A stretch of DNA of 64,000 nt, taken from the NCBI GenBank assembly GCA_031423635.1, contig JANPFX010000221.1:29006-93005 (forward strand), written 5' to 3'. The notes under the pieces are model-generated. The model saw nothing but the letters and a program-made list of their open reading frames with translations, did not search any database and was not told the origin of the DNA. The translations under genes and the position numbers were made by a program. Position 1 is the first letter of the stretch, and every line of letters starts with the position of its first letter. Source of the DNA: JANLQX01 sp031423635 (lineage in GTDB: Bacteria > Actinomycetota > Acidimicrobiia > Acidimicrobiales > JANYDT01). Below are positions 56,003 through 64,000 of the stretch, piece by piece.

Positions 56003-56521
56003 ATGGCAGATGGAAAACTCGAAGTCGTGCCCGCCAGTTACGAAAGCCGCCTGTTCACGATCACGCCCACCAAGACGGGCTACGAAACCCGCGTGATGCC
56101 AGGCGGGGATCAGAAGATCGGCCTGAACATGGTGCTGGTCGGCACATTCGGTCTCGTGGGGGGGCTCTTCCTGCCCGGAATCCTCCGCATCATCGTGGTC
56201 GCCCTCGCCGTGATCGTGCTGATTCTCGGCACGGCTGCACTGGTCCAGGCAGCGCGCGCGAAGACCCGAGCGCTCACCACCCTCGACCGCAGCGCCGGCA
56301 TGATCACCCAGTCGGGCACCGCCGTGCCCATCGCCGAGGTGACGGGGATCGGTCTCATCCAGGTCCGCGGATTCCGGGTGGTCGGCGTCCACCGCAGCTC
56401 GGGCAAGCCGCTTTGGCTGAGTTCCGCGGCGAAGATGCCGAGGCTTCCCGAACTCGAAACCGCGGTGAAGTCGATGGCGGCGGACCTGGGCGTGCCGTAC
56501 CTCGAGGCGCCGTCCGGGTAG
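56003..56521 (+). CDS. Hypothetical membrane protein
   Basis: A 172-residue protein with two adjacent hydrophobic helices (about 35-55 and 60-82, GLVGGLFLPGILRIIVVALA) and a soluble C-terminal region that may be a PH-like fold (DRSAGMITQSGTAVPIAEVT). It is not recognised beyond that. It converges with valS. Confidence 0.6.
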   Translation: MADGKLEVVPASYESRLFTITPTKTGYETRVMPGGDQKIGLNMVLVGTFGLVGGLFLPGILRIIVVALAVIVLILGTAALVQAARAKTRALTTLDRSAGMITQSGTAVPIAEVTGIGLIQVRGFRVVGVHRSSGKPLWLSSAAKMPRLPELETAVKSMAADLGVPYLEAPSG

Positions 56522-56559
56522 AGACGCGTCGTCGAGCGCACCGACGAGGGTCGGAACCC

Positions 56560-59121
56560 TCAGGCGGGGATTTCTGCGAGCTTGACGGCGAGTGAGGTCG
56601 ACGCTTCATCGGCGGCGTCGTGGACGGTGAGCGTCCCCACGGCTCCGGCATCGGCCACGTCGGACGCGCTCAACCGGAGGGCAGCGGCGCGTTCGGCGGT
56701 GTGTGTGGCCACGACCGATTCGACGGGAGCCTTGATCGAGACCTTCGCCTCGGTCTTGGCCTTGCGGATTCCACCGAGTGTCTCCGCGGCGACGGTCAAC
56801 ACGAGATCGTTCCCGCCGTCGCCTGCGGTCAACTCGGCGGCGACCGGCCATGGTCGGTTGTGGACCGACCCGTCGCGCCACCACGACCACACCTCATCGG
56901 TCACGAAGGGGATGAACGGAGCGAACAGCCGAAGCATCACGTCGAGTGCCAACTGCAGGGTTGCCTGGGCCGACTCCGTGTCCTGGGTCGAGTAGCGATC
57001 GCTGCCGTAGGCGCGGCCTTTGACGAGTTCGAGATAGTCGTCGCAGAATGACCAGAAGAAGGACTCGGTGCGTTCGAGCGCGCGGGCGTAGTCGTATCCC
57101 TCGAACGCGAGCGTGGCCTCCGCCACGAGGATTCCGAGCCGCTTGACGAGAGCACAGTCGATAGGCGTGCATATCTTCTCGGCCGGGACCTCGCTGTCGG
57201 AGAATCCAAGGGCGAAACGGGAGGCGTTGAGGAGCTTCACGGCGAGCTTGCGGCCGATCTTCATCTGTCCTGCGTCGAAGGTGGTGTCGACCCCCGGTCG
57301 CGCGCATGATGCCCAGTAGCGAACGGCGTCTGAGCCGTGATCATCGAGCAGATCAGTCGGGACGATGACGTTCCCGACGCTCTTCGACATCTTCTTGCGG
57401 TCGGGATCGAGGATCCAGCCCGACAGTGCGGCGTTCGACCACGGCGCCACCCCGAGTTCGGCGTTGGCACGCACGACGGTGGAGAACAGCCACGTGCGGA
57501 TGATGTCGTGGCCCTGCGGGCGCAGATCCATCGGATACATGCGTTCCCACAGGCCGTCGCTGCTGCCCCAGTGGCCGGCGATCTGAGGGGTGAGCGACGA
57601 AGACGCCCACGTGTCCATCACGTCAGGGTCACCGATGAATCCTCTCGCCTGTCCCCGTTGCGCCTCGGTGTAACCGACCGGGACGTCGGACTGGGGATCG
57701 ACGGGCAGCGAGTCGATGTCGGGGAGCAGCATGGTTCCGAAGTCGGTTTCCCCATTGGCATCAACGGCGTACCAGACCGGGAACGGCACCCCGAAGAACC
57801 GCTGACGGGAGATGCACCAGTCACCGTTGAGACCCTTCACCCAGTCGTCGTAGCGCGATTTCATGAAGCTCGGGTGCCAGGTGATCTCGGTGGCCCGCTG
57901 CAGAAGTTCGTCGCGGTCGGCGACTGTTCGCAGGAACCACTGGCGGCTCGTGACGATCTCCAAGGGCCGGTCGCCCTTCTCGAAGAACTTCACGGGGTGG
58001 GTGATCGCTCGGGCTTCGCCGATCATCTCGCCGCTCTCCTGGAGTTGCGACACCACGATCCTCTGGGCCTGCTTGGACGACTTGCCGACGATGGCGCCGT
58101 ACGGGCCGTCTGCGGCGACTGCGTCGGGGGGCGTGGCGAGGATGCAGCCGTCGCGGCCGATGATCGCCCGAGTGGGGAGCTGGAGCTCTCGCCACCAGAT
58201 GACGTCGGTGAGATCACCGAACGTACAGATCATGGCGACGCCGGAGCCCTTCTCGGGGTCGGCGAGCTCGTGGGCCAACAGCGGCACCTCGACGCCGTAG
58301 AGCGGCGTTCGGACCGTCGAGCCGAACAACGGCTTGAACCGCGCGTCGTCGGGGTGGGCGACCAGCGCGACGCACGCGGCGAGCAGTTCCGGACGGGTGG
58401 TCTCGATGACCACGTCGCCTTGGCCGTCGGTGCGATGGAACGCGACCGCGTGATAGGCGCCCGGGACCTCTTTGTCGACGAGTTCGGCCTGGGCCACGGC
58501 GGAGCGGAAGTCGACGTCCCAGAGCGTCGGAGCCTCGTGGGGATACGCCACTGCGGCGCTCAGGTTCTGGAGGAACGCACGCTGGCTGATGCGCTGGGCG
58601 TCACGACCGATGGTCGTGTAGATCAGCGACCAGTCGACCGAGAGTCCGAGACGCCGCCACAGTGCTTCGAAGACCTTCTCGTCCTCGGTCGTCAGCGTGT
58701 GACACAGCTCGACGAAGTTCTTGCGGCTGATCGGCGTTCGATCGCGAAGATCCTTCGGGACGTTTCCGGCATACGTGGGCGTGAACGACGGGTCGAACGG
58801 AACGGAGGGGTCGCACGTGACCCCGTAGTAGTTCTGCACGCGCCGTTCCGTCGGCAGGCCGTTGTCGTCCCACCCCATCGGGTAGAAGACGGCCTTCCCC
58901 TGCATCCGCTGGTAGCGGGCGATCGTGTCGGTGTGCGTGTAGCTGAACACGTGGCCCACATGAAGTGAACCGCTGACGGTCGGCGGCGGCGTGTCGATGG
59001 CGTACACATCGGCCCTGGCTGCGTTGCGGTCGAACCGATAGACGCCGTTGTCCTCCCATACCGACCCGAAGCGCGCCTCGAGACCGTCGAGGGTGGGCTT
59101 GTCGGGAATGCGGCGTGCCAT
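56560..59121 (-). CDS. valS: Valyl-tRNA synthetase, archaeal-like type
   Basis: An 853-residue class I synthetase. The HIGH motif is SLHVGHVFSYTHTDTIARYQ and the KMSKS motif is KKMSKSVGN. PMGWDDNGLPTERRVQNYYG resembles the CWDDNGLPTE of archaeal and some bacterial ValS rather than the LPGMDHAG of the common bacterial form. The C-terminus lacks a clear coiled-coil arm (it ends EASTSLAVKLAEIPA). The ATG at 59121 has TAGCCT (59132-59137) 10 nt upstream. It is divergent from cysS across 560 bp. Confidence 0.93.
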   Translation of the reverse strand: MARRIPDKPTLDGLEARFGSVWEDNGVYRFDRNAARADVYAIDTPPPTVSGSLHVGHVFSYTHTDTIARYQRMQGKAVFYPMGWDDNGLPTERRVQNYYGVTCDPSVPFDPSFTPTYAGNVPKDLRDRTPISRKNFVELCHTLTTEDEKVFEALWRRLGLSVDWSLIYTTIGRDAQRISQRAFLQNLSAAVAYPHEAPTLWDVDFRSAVAQAELVDKEVPGAYHAVAFHRTDGQGDVVIETTRPELLAACVALVAHPDDARFKPLFGSTVRTPLYGVEVPLLAHELADPEKGSGVAMICTFGDLTDVIWWRELQLPTRAIIGRDGCILATPPDAVAADGPYGAIVGKSSKQAQRIVVSQLQESGEMIGEARAITHPVKFFEKGDRPLEIVTSRQWFLRTVADRDELLQRATEITWHPSFMKSRYDDWVKGLNGDWCISRQRFFGVPFPVWYAVDANGETDFGTMLLPDIDSLPVDPQSDVPVGYTEAQRGQARGFIGDPDVMDTWASSSLTPQIAGHWGSSDGLWERMYPMDLRPQGHDIIRTWLFSTVVRANAELGVAPWSNAALSGWILDPDRKKMSKSVGNVIVPTDLLDDHGSDAVRYWASCARPGVDTTFDAGQMKIGRKLAVKLLNASRFALGFSDSEVPAEKICTPIDCALVKRLGILVAEATLAFEGYDYARALERTESFFWSFCDDYLELVKGRAYGSDRYSTQDTESAQATLQLALDVMLRLFAPFIPFVTDEVWSWWRDGSVHNRPWPVAAELTAGDGGNDLVLTVAAETLGGIRKAKTEAKVSIKAPVESVVATHTAERAAALRLSASDVADAGAVGTLTVHDAADEASTSLAVKLAEIPA

Positions 59122-59222
59122 AAGGCCATCCAGGCTACCGGCGCTCCCCCTCCCACCCCCGCGTGTTTGCGCGTTCCTGTTCTCTCCCTGTTCTCTCGTT
59201 CTTCTGTCCCTGGCCCGCTCCC

Positions 59223-59531
59223 GGGGTCCTGTCACCGGGGAGCCTTCCCACTCTGCGGTACTCGCCCGTTGTGCTCCTCCGTCGCACCGGGTCTCCGTTC
59301 CTCGGCGGGCCCCTCCCCGGCGCCACCCCTCCCGCTCGTTGGCGGGTGGTGCGTGGTTTGCGGTTGTGACGTGAAGGGCTTCGGTCCAGCGCTCGCGAGC
59401 GTTCGGCGGGGTCAAGAGCAATCGAATGGAGGGGTGGCGCCGATGGGGCCCCGCCCGAGGAACGGAGACCCGGCGACGGAGGAGCTCGGGCGAGTACCGC
59501 AGTGGATGGGGTGAATCGGTGACAGGACCCC
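59223..59531. repeat. Large imperfect inverted repeat between valS and cysS
   Basis: The arm at 59223-59332 matches, in reverse complement, the arm at 59428-59531 over about 105 bp with scattered mismatches and small gaps. Identical blocks include GGGGTCCTGTCACCG, TGCGGTACTCGCCCG, CTCCTCCGTCGC, GGGTCTCCGTTCCTCGG and GGCGCCACCCCTCC. The spacer is 95 bp and contains CGCTCGCGAGCG. Related shorter pieces (CGAGGAACACATGACTGG and CGAGGGATGCGTGACCGG) follow at 59555-59620. No gene is supported in 59122-59681. Confidence 0.88.
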
Positions 59532-59681
59532 GCAATAGAAGCCGCGCTGTCGTCCGAGGAACACATGACTGGAAACCGCGCCGTCTGTCTGCCCGAGGGA
59601 TGCGTGACCGGACGCCGGACTGGGGTGTTGTGCGCGGAAAACGGGGGTTAGGGGTTGTGGGCAGGTCGTAGCCTGTGGCGC

Positions 59682-61064
59682 GTGCTTTCCCTTCATGACA
59701 CTGCTCTGGGCCGTCCGGTCGAGCTCGTTCCACGCGAGCCGGGGAAGTTCTCGTTCTATGCCTGCGGGCCGACCGTCTACGACCTTCCCCACATCGGCCA
59801 TGGCCGGGCGATGCTCTCGTGGGACCTGATCCGCCGCACGCTCGAGTGGATGGGCCTCGAGGTCACGCACGTCAGCAACATCACCGACATCGACGACAAG
59901 ATCATCGATCGTGCCGCCGAGCTGAAGATCTCCGCACGCGAGCTCACGAAGAAGTACGAGGCCGAGTGGTGGAAGGCGTCGGACGCGCTCGGCGCGCTCC
60001 GTCCGCATCGCGCGCCGCGCGCCACCGAGTTCGTCGATCGGATGGTCGAGCTGATCGGTGCGCTCATCGACAAGGGTGTTGCCTACGACACCCCGAATAC
60101 CGTCTACTTCTCTCCGTCATCGGTCGCCGACTACGGCTTGTTGGCGCGTCAGACGATCGAGTCGCTCCAGGCCGGCGCCCGGGTGGAGTCCGATCCGCAC
60201 AAGCGCAACCCGGTCGACTTCGCTCTGTGGAAGAAGGCCAGCGGCCCGGCTGACGTTCCGCAGTACCCGTCGCCATGGGGGGCCGGGCGCCCCGGATGGC
60301 ACACCGAGTGCGTCGTGATGAGCCTTGACATCCTTGGTGAGGGTTTCGATCTCCACGGCGGCGGCCTCGATCTGATGTTCCCGCATCACGAAAACGAGCG
60401 GGCCCAGGCCGTGGCGATGGGCCACGTCTTCTGCAAGCACTGGGTGCACCACGGGTTCATCGAGATGGGGGGCGAGAAGATGTCGAAGAGCCTCGGCAAC
60501 TTCACATCGCTCACCGATCTGCTCCGTCGGGTCGATCCGCGTGCGTACCGCTTGTTGATCCTGCGCGGTCACTACCGATCGCCGATCGAGGTCACGCCCG
60601 ACCTGCTATCCGATGCCGAGACGGCACTCAGCCGATTCGACGGCCTGGCCCGTCGCTGGGGCGAAGCGCCCCAGGCGACGATCGGGCTGGAAAAGGCACT
60701 GGCGACGCTCGACGCCGACGCCATCACCCGTTTCCGGGCGAAACTCGAACGCGATCTCGACACGCCGGGCGCGATGGCGGTGGTGTTCGAGACCCTTCGG
60801 GTGGCCAACTCGGCATTCGATACCGAGAGCACCCACGCCGACGTCCTGGCGGCGACGGTGTTCGAGATGGCCGGCGCCCTCGGACTGTTCCCGGCGCCCC
60901 TGGAGGCTCCGGTCCCCTTCGAGATCGTCGATCTTCTCAAGGTCCTCGACGCGGCGCGTGCGTCCAAGGACTGGGCCACGGCCGATGCGGCCCGGGCCCG
61001 GCTGCAGGCCGACGGCTGGGTCGTCGAGCAGACCAAGGCCGGGTCGACCGTCCGTCGGGCCTGA
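59682..61064 (+). CDS. cysS: Cysteinyl-tRNA synthetase
   Basis: A 460-residue class I synthetase. The zinc-binding ACGPTVYDLPHIGHGRAM contains HIGH. WHTECVVM and FPHHENERAQA hold the other zinc ligands, and EKMSKSLGNF is KMSKS. Length and the anticodon-binding C-terminal region favour CysS over the shorter mycothiol ligase MshC, which is the main alternative. The GTG at 59682 has TAGCCT (59669-59674) 7 nt upstream, so it is probably leaderless. Confidence 0.9.
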   Translation: MLSLHDTALGRPVELVPREPGKFSFYACGPTVYDLPHIGHGRAMLSWDLIRRTLEWMGLEVTHVSNITDIDDKIIDRAAELKISARELTKKYEAEWWKASDALGALRPHRAPRATEFVDRMVELIGALIDKGVAYDTPNTVYFSPSSVADYGLLARQTIESLQAGARVESDPHKRNPVDFALWKKASGPADVPQYPSPWGAGRPGWHTECVVMSLDILGEGFDLHGGGLDLMFPHHENERAQAVAMGHVFCKHWVHHGFIEMGGEKMSKSLGNFTSLTDLLRRVDPRAYRLLILRGHYRSPIEVTPDLLSDAETALSRFDGLARRWGEAPQATIGLEKALATLDADAITRFRAKLERDLDTPGAMAVVFETLRVANSAFDTESTHADVLAATVFEMAGALGLFPAPLEAPVPFEIVDLLKVLDAARASKDWATADAARARLQADGWVVEQTKAGSTVRRA

Positions 61065-61149
61065 GTCGGCTTCGTCCGGGTGCACTGAGCTGGGAAGATG
61101 CTTGCGGCTTCAATTAGCTGTGACGGGCGACACGCAGTGTGATCCCTGT

Positions 61150-61342
61150 TACGCTGGTCCGTGAGGGGTTCCAACCTCTGATCCTGCAACACAAGATTTT
61201 CGAGTGCCTCGGAGCGCTCGGTTGGTGGCAACACCGCTGAGCACCGGTTCGTTCACGATCCAGCAGTGTCGGTGGCTTCGTCCCCCTCTCTCAACACCCA
61301 AGAGCTCATCCCGAGCTCCGCATCAAAAGGGGGCCGCCAACG
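61150..61342 (+). promoter_or_regulatory. Promoter and long 5' leader of the cold-shock gene
   Basis: TACGCT at 61150-61155 could be the -10 box, giving a leader of about 180 nt before the ATG. The leader has local hairpins such as GAGCTC/GAGCTC near 61311-61326 and a purine-rich AAAAGGGGG before the start. Long structured leaders are usual for cspA-type mRNAs. Confidence 0.5.
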
Positions 61343-61546
61343 ATGGCAGCCGGAACAGTCAAGTGGTTCAACGCAGAGAAGGGCTTCGGCTTCATCTCGC
61401 AGTCAGACGGAGGGCAGGACGTGTTCGTCCACCACTCCGCCATCCAGAAGCAGGGGTATCGCTCCCTTGCCGAAGGCGAGAAAGTGGAGTTCGAGGTGCA
61501 GCAGGGCCCGAAGGGTCTGCAAGCTTCCAACGTTCGTCCGGGCTGA
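61343..61546 (+). CDS. cspA: Cold-shock protein
   Basis: A 67-residue CSD protein. TVKWFNAEKGFGFISQSDGG contains RNP1 (KGFGFI) and DVFVHHSAI contains RNP2. This is a single OB-fold that binds single-stranded RNA and DNA. It is preceded by a long leader and followed by a strong terminator, so it is a monocistronic gene. Confidence 0.95.
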   Translation: MAAGTVKWFNAEKGFGFISQSDGGQDVFVHHSAIQKQGYRSLAEGEKVEFEVQQGPKGLQASNVRPG

Positions 61547-61621
61547 CCCGGAGGGCGTTCGGCCTCTAACGAAATCGCCGCGTCGATTGGGGTTTGGCCC
61601 CGGTCCGACGCACATCTTCTG

Positions 61622-61652
61622 AAACGAGCCAGCCTCCGGGCTGGCTCGTTTT
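61622..61652 (+). terminator. Rho-independent terminator of the cold-shock gene
   Basis: A 13-bp perfect stem, AAACGAGCCAGCC (61622-61634) and GGCTGGCTCGTTT (61639-61651), loop TCCG, ending in TTTT. Confidence 0.93.
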
Positions 61653-61727
61653 CGTTCGAGGCGGCCGCTGCGGTTGGAGTCGGCGCCTCGACGTGCCGGT
61701 GAAACGGGGAGGAGGTGGCCGACTACC

Positions 61728-63002
61728 GTGAACGTCCGCATGTCCGCCACGGTCGCCACATCCTCGTCGACCAAACCGCCCAAAGAACCGATGCCGCCCG
61801 GCTTCTGGGTCCTCTGGAGCGCCGTGGTGATCGACATGATCGGCTTCGGTATCGCCGTTCCGGTCCTCGGTCCCTACGCGAAGTCGTTGGGTGCGAACGG
61901 GCTCTTCATCGGAGCGATCGGTTCCGCGTTCTCGTTGATGCAGTTCATCGTCGCCCGGCCGCTCGGCAAGCTGTCGGATCGCATAGGGCGCAAACCCGTG
62001 CTGGTGATGTCGATGCTGGGCACCGCGTTCGCATCGCTCCTGACGGGCCTGGCCAATGTGCTGTGGCTGCTCTTGTTCGCCCGCGCGCTCGACGGCGCGT
62101 CGGGCGCCACGATCGGCGTTGCTCAGGCGTCGGTCGCCGACATCGCACCACCGCGCCGACGGGCCGCGTTGATGGGGATGATGGGCGCGGCGTTCGGGAT
62201 CGGCTTCACCGTGGGGCCGGCGATCGGCGCGTTGCTTTCCTGGGCGGGTGGTCGACGCGCGCCGTTCTTCGGCGCTGCTGCCGTCGCCCTGGTGAACGCG
62301 ATCGCCACGTGGATCCGGGTGCCCGAGACGAAGGGATTAGCGCTCGCCGAGGCCGCCGCAGCTGGCCAGTCTGGGGCAGCGCATGGCCTTGCCCGGAAGT
62401 GGAACGAGAACGGCCTTCGCGAGTTGCTGGTGATCGTGTTCCTGACGTTCTTCGCCTTTGCTGCGTTCGAGCAGCTCGTGACGGTGTTCGCAGACGATCG
62501 ACTGTCGTTCGGACAGCGTGGCGCCGGCATCATGTTCACCTTCGTCGGGCTGGTGCTGATGATCGTTCAGGGACTCCTTGTCGGCAAGGCTGTCGCCCGC
62601 TTCGGCGAGCTGTCGGTGCTGACGTTCGGCCTGCTGTCGGTGACCGCCGGATTCTTCGTACTGGCGGTCACCCATTCGTGGTGGATGCTCATCCCTCAGG
62701 TGCTACTCACCGCGGTTGGGCAGGGCTTTGCCTCCCCGTCGCTCTCGGCCACTATCTCGGGGCGCATCGATCCGGCGGTCCGGGGTGAGCTGATGGGCAC
62801 GCAGCAGTCGTTCGGCTCGCTCGCCCGGGTACTCGGTCCCCTCGGTGGCGGCCTGCTGTACGACCACGTTGACATCGCCGCGCCGTTCGTGGTGGGAGGG
62901 GTGCTCTATGCCGTTGCCGCTGTGCTGGTGGTGCGAGCCCGGTCGAGGACGACCGCCGTGCTTCCCCACACCGGCCGCAGCACCCCAGCCTCCGCCCACT
63001 GA
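61728..63002 (+). CDS. MFS transporter, 12-helix
   Basis: A protein of 424 residues with about 12 helices. GKLSDRIGRKPVLVMSMLGT is MFS motif A, LLLFARALDGASGATIGVAQ and FGIGFTVGPAIGALLSWAGG are typical of the tetracycline/multidrug sub-group. The GTG at 61728 was chosen, with GGAGG at 61711-61715; an ATG at 61740 is possible. A drug or small-molecule exporter is likely, but the substrate is unknown. Confidence 0.85.
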   Translation: MNVRMSATVATSSSTKPPKEPMPPGFWVLWSAVVIDMIGFGIAVPVLGPYAKSLGANGLFIGAIGSAFSLMQFIVARPLGKLSDRIGRKPVLVMSMLGTAFASLLTGLANVLWLLLFARALDGASGATIGVAQASVADIAPPRRRAALMGMMGAAFGIGFTVGPAIGALLSWAGGRRAPFFGAAAVALVNAIATWIRVPETKGLALAEAAAAGQSGAAHGLARKWNENGLRELLVIVFLTFFAFAAFEQLVTVFADDRLSFGQRGAGIMFTFVGLVLMIVQGLLVGKAVARFGELSVLTFGLLSVTAGFFVLAVTHSWWMLIPQVLLTAVGQGFASPSLSATISGRIDPAVRGELMGTQQSFGSLARVLGPLGGGLLYDHVDIAAPFVVGGVLYAVAAVLVVRARSRTTAVLPHTGRSTPASAH

Positions 63003-63072
63003 CCTCCTGTCCGGCACCTCGCCGACCATGGACTTCCATCTGCCGCAAACCCTGCTGCAGATCGAGCGTGAC

Positions 63073-63170
63073 TGCCGCACATCGGCGTCGCTTTGCCGCA
63101 CATCGAGCCAAATCAGCGGTTGTACGTCGATTCGGGGGCGATGTGCGGCGCCACAAGCCTGATGTGCGGC
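63073..63170. repeat. Palindromic element with two direct and two inverted copies
   Basis: TGCCGCACATCG occurs at 63073-63084 and 63094-63105; its inverse CGATGTGCGGC is at 63139-63149 and GATGTGCGGC at 63161-63170. The 315-bp gap 63003-63317 holds this element, then an operator-like repeat at 63239, and no gene. Confidence 0.85.
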
Positions 63171-63238
63171 GTCGGACGACCATCGGCCGCACCGGGACAG
63201 CGCCGACGCGAATAGCTGAGTGATTGCTCAGGTTCACC

Positions 63239-63264
63239 AGTGTGCTTGCTACAGTTAGCACACT
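63239..63264. promoter_or_regulatory. Operator-like inverted repeat before the acyl-CoA dehydrogenase
   Basis: AGTGTGCT (63239-63246) and AGCACACT (63257-63264) are perfect 8-bp arms around a 10-bp spacer that holds TACAGT (63250-63255), a possible -10 box. CTGAG/CTCAG (63216-63231) is a second small inverted repeat upstream. A TetR- or FadR-type fatty-acid regulator is the likely binder. Confidence 0.55.
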
Positions 63265-63317
63265 GCTCGCGCCGATACCGCGAGAGCGTTCGAATTCCTT
63301 CCCCGGAGGTGCCTGTC

Positions 63318-64000
63318 ATGGCCGAGTTCTCTCTTTCGCTCAACGATGACCAGATCGCGTTGCGTGACTGGATTCACCAGTTCGCCGTCGACGTGATCCG
63401 TCCGGCCGCGCATGAATGGGACGAGCGCGAGGAGTTTCCGTGGCCGATCGTGCAGGAGGCTGCGAAGATCGGGCTGTACGGGATGGACTTCATCGCCCAG
63501 GCGATGTTGGGTGACCCCACCGGCCTCACGATGCCGGTCGCGGTCGAGGAACTGTTCTGGGGCGACGCCGGCATCGGCATGGCCATCATGGGCTCGGGTC
63601 TGGCGGCTGCAGGTATCGCCGGAAACGGAACGCCGGAACAGGTCATGGAGTGGGTTCCCCAGTGCTACGGCACCGCCGACGACGTGAAGCTCGGCGCGTT
63701 CTGCGTGTCGGAGCCCGACGCCGGTTCCGATGTCTCCTCACTTCGTACGCGCGCTGTCTTTGACGAGAAGTAGAAGCAGTGGGTGCTCAACGGCACCAAG
63801 GCGTGGATCACCAACGGTGGCATCGCCGACGTGCACGTGGTCGTCGCCGCCGTCGACCCCGCGCTGCGGGGCCGTGGCCAGGCCAGCTTCATCGTGCCGC
63901 CCGGTACCAAGGGCCTCTCCCAGTGCCAGAAGTACAAGAAGCACGGCATCAAGGCCAGCCACACCGCCGAGGTCGTCCTCGAAGACGTGCGGGTCCCCGG
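63318..64000 (+). pseudogene. Acyl-CoA dehydrogenase interrupted by in-frame TAG, cut by window end
   Basis: The ATG at 63318 follows GGAGG. The first 151 residues (ending LRTRAVFDEK) match the N-terminal half of acyl-CoA dehydrogenases: LNDDQIALRDWIHQFAVDVI and AFCVSEPDAGSDVSSL. At 63771-63773 a TAG ends the frame, but the next codon on continues as KQWVLNGTKAWITNGG, the FAD-binding motif, with no other stop to the window end. One base change from AAG, CAG or GAG would explain it. A pseudogene, read-through, or sequence error are all possible. Confidence 0.8.

Noticed and set aside
59163..59671. Short coding frames on both strands in the valS-cysS gap
   Set aside because: They are arginine- and proline-rich translations of the inverted repeat with no ribosome-binding site or family similarity.
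56560..59733. Valyl-tRNA synthetase extended by ~200 residues at its N-terminus
   Set aside because: The extra part crosses the inverted repeat between valS and cysS and has no synthetase similarity.
59682..61064. Mycothiol ligase MshC instead of CysS
   Set aside because: The length (460 residues) and the C-terminal anticodon-binding region fit CysS better; MshC is usually about 410 residues.

Overview
The window is high-GC DNA with dense genes, many GTG starts and many 4-bp ATGA/GTGA gene overlaps. The gene content (mycothiol-type maleylpyruvate isomerase fold protein, an LAxTG-like surface protein, many acyl-CoA enzymes) points to an actinobacterium. An archaeal-like valyl-tRNA synthetase and many apparently leaderless promoters (TANNNT 6-8 nt before a start codon) would fit a member of the Acidimicrobiia, but that placement is inference. 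No rRNA, tRNA, IS element, prophage or CRISPR array was found.

Layout. 1-5.6 kb: end of an MFS transporter, a CaiB/BaiF CoA-transferase, a glycerophosphodiester phosphodiesterase, a glycosyltransferase, a methyltransferase and a lipid kinase. 5.7-7.6 kb: etfBA with a clear intrinsic terminator. 7.7-11.5 kb: a PAS/GAF/GGDEF/EAL signalling protein overlapping a DinB-like protein. 11.5-16.3 kb: a branched-chain amino acid locus with a leader peptide and attenuator, ilvB, ilvN, then an IlvY-like LysR regulator divergent from ilvC across a palindromic operator. 16.3-25.7 kb: a secreted FKBP-like protein, a nitroreductase, an EEP-family phosphodiesterase, an ABC exporter, a WXG100-like protein, serC and serA, a cyclic-nucleotide-binding protein and an RDD protein. 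25.7-33.5 kb: MFS exporter, HAD phosphatase, AhpD-like protein, acyl-CoA dehydrogenase, a drug-type ABC exporter, a pentapeptide-repeat protein and a 2-oxoglutarate oxygenase.

34.4-55.9 kb is an accessory catabolic island: three SDR dehydrogenases, a ThuA-domain protein, two amidohydrolases, two related cytochromes P450, a 3Fe-4S ferredoxin, a CoxMSL-type molybdenum hydroxylase, a CUT2-type ABC importer, an aminoglycoside/ecdysteroid-kinase-like phosphotransferase, a TrmB-type regulator, a Rieske oxygenase and a PhyH-type oxygenase. Translational coupling and strand organisation suggest several operons serving uptake and oxidative breakdown of one class of compound, which cannot be named from sequence.

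56-64 kb returns to core genes: valS and cysS, divergent across a large imperfect inverted repeat, a cold-shock gene with a long leader, an MFS transporter, and an acyl-CoA dehydrogenase interrupted by an in-frame TAG and cut by the window edge. Several intergenic spaces carry nested palindromes.
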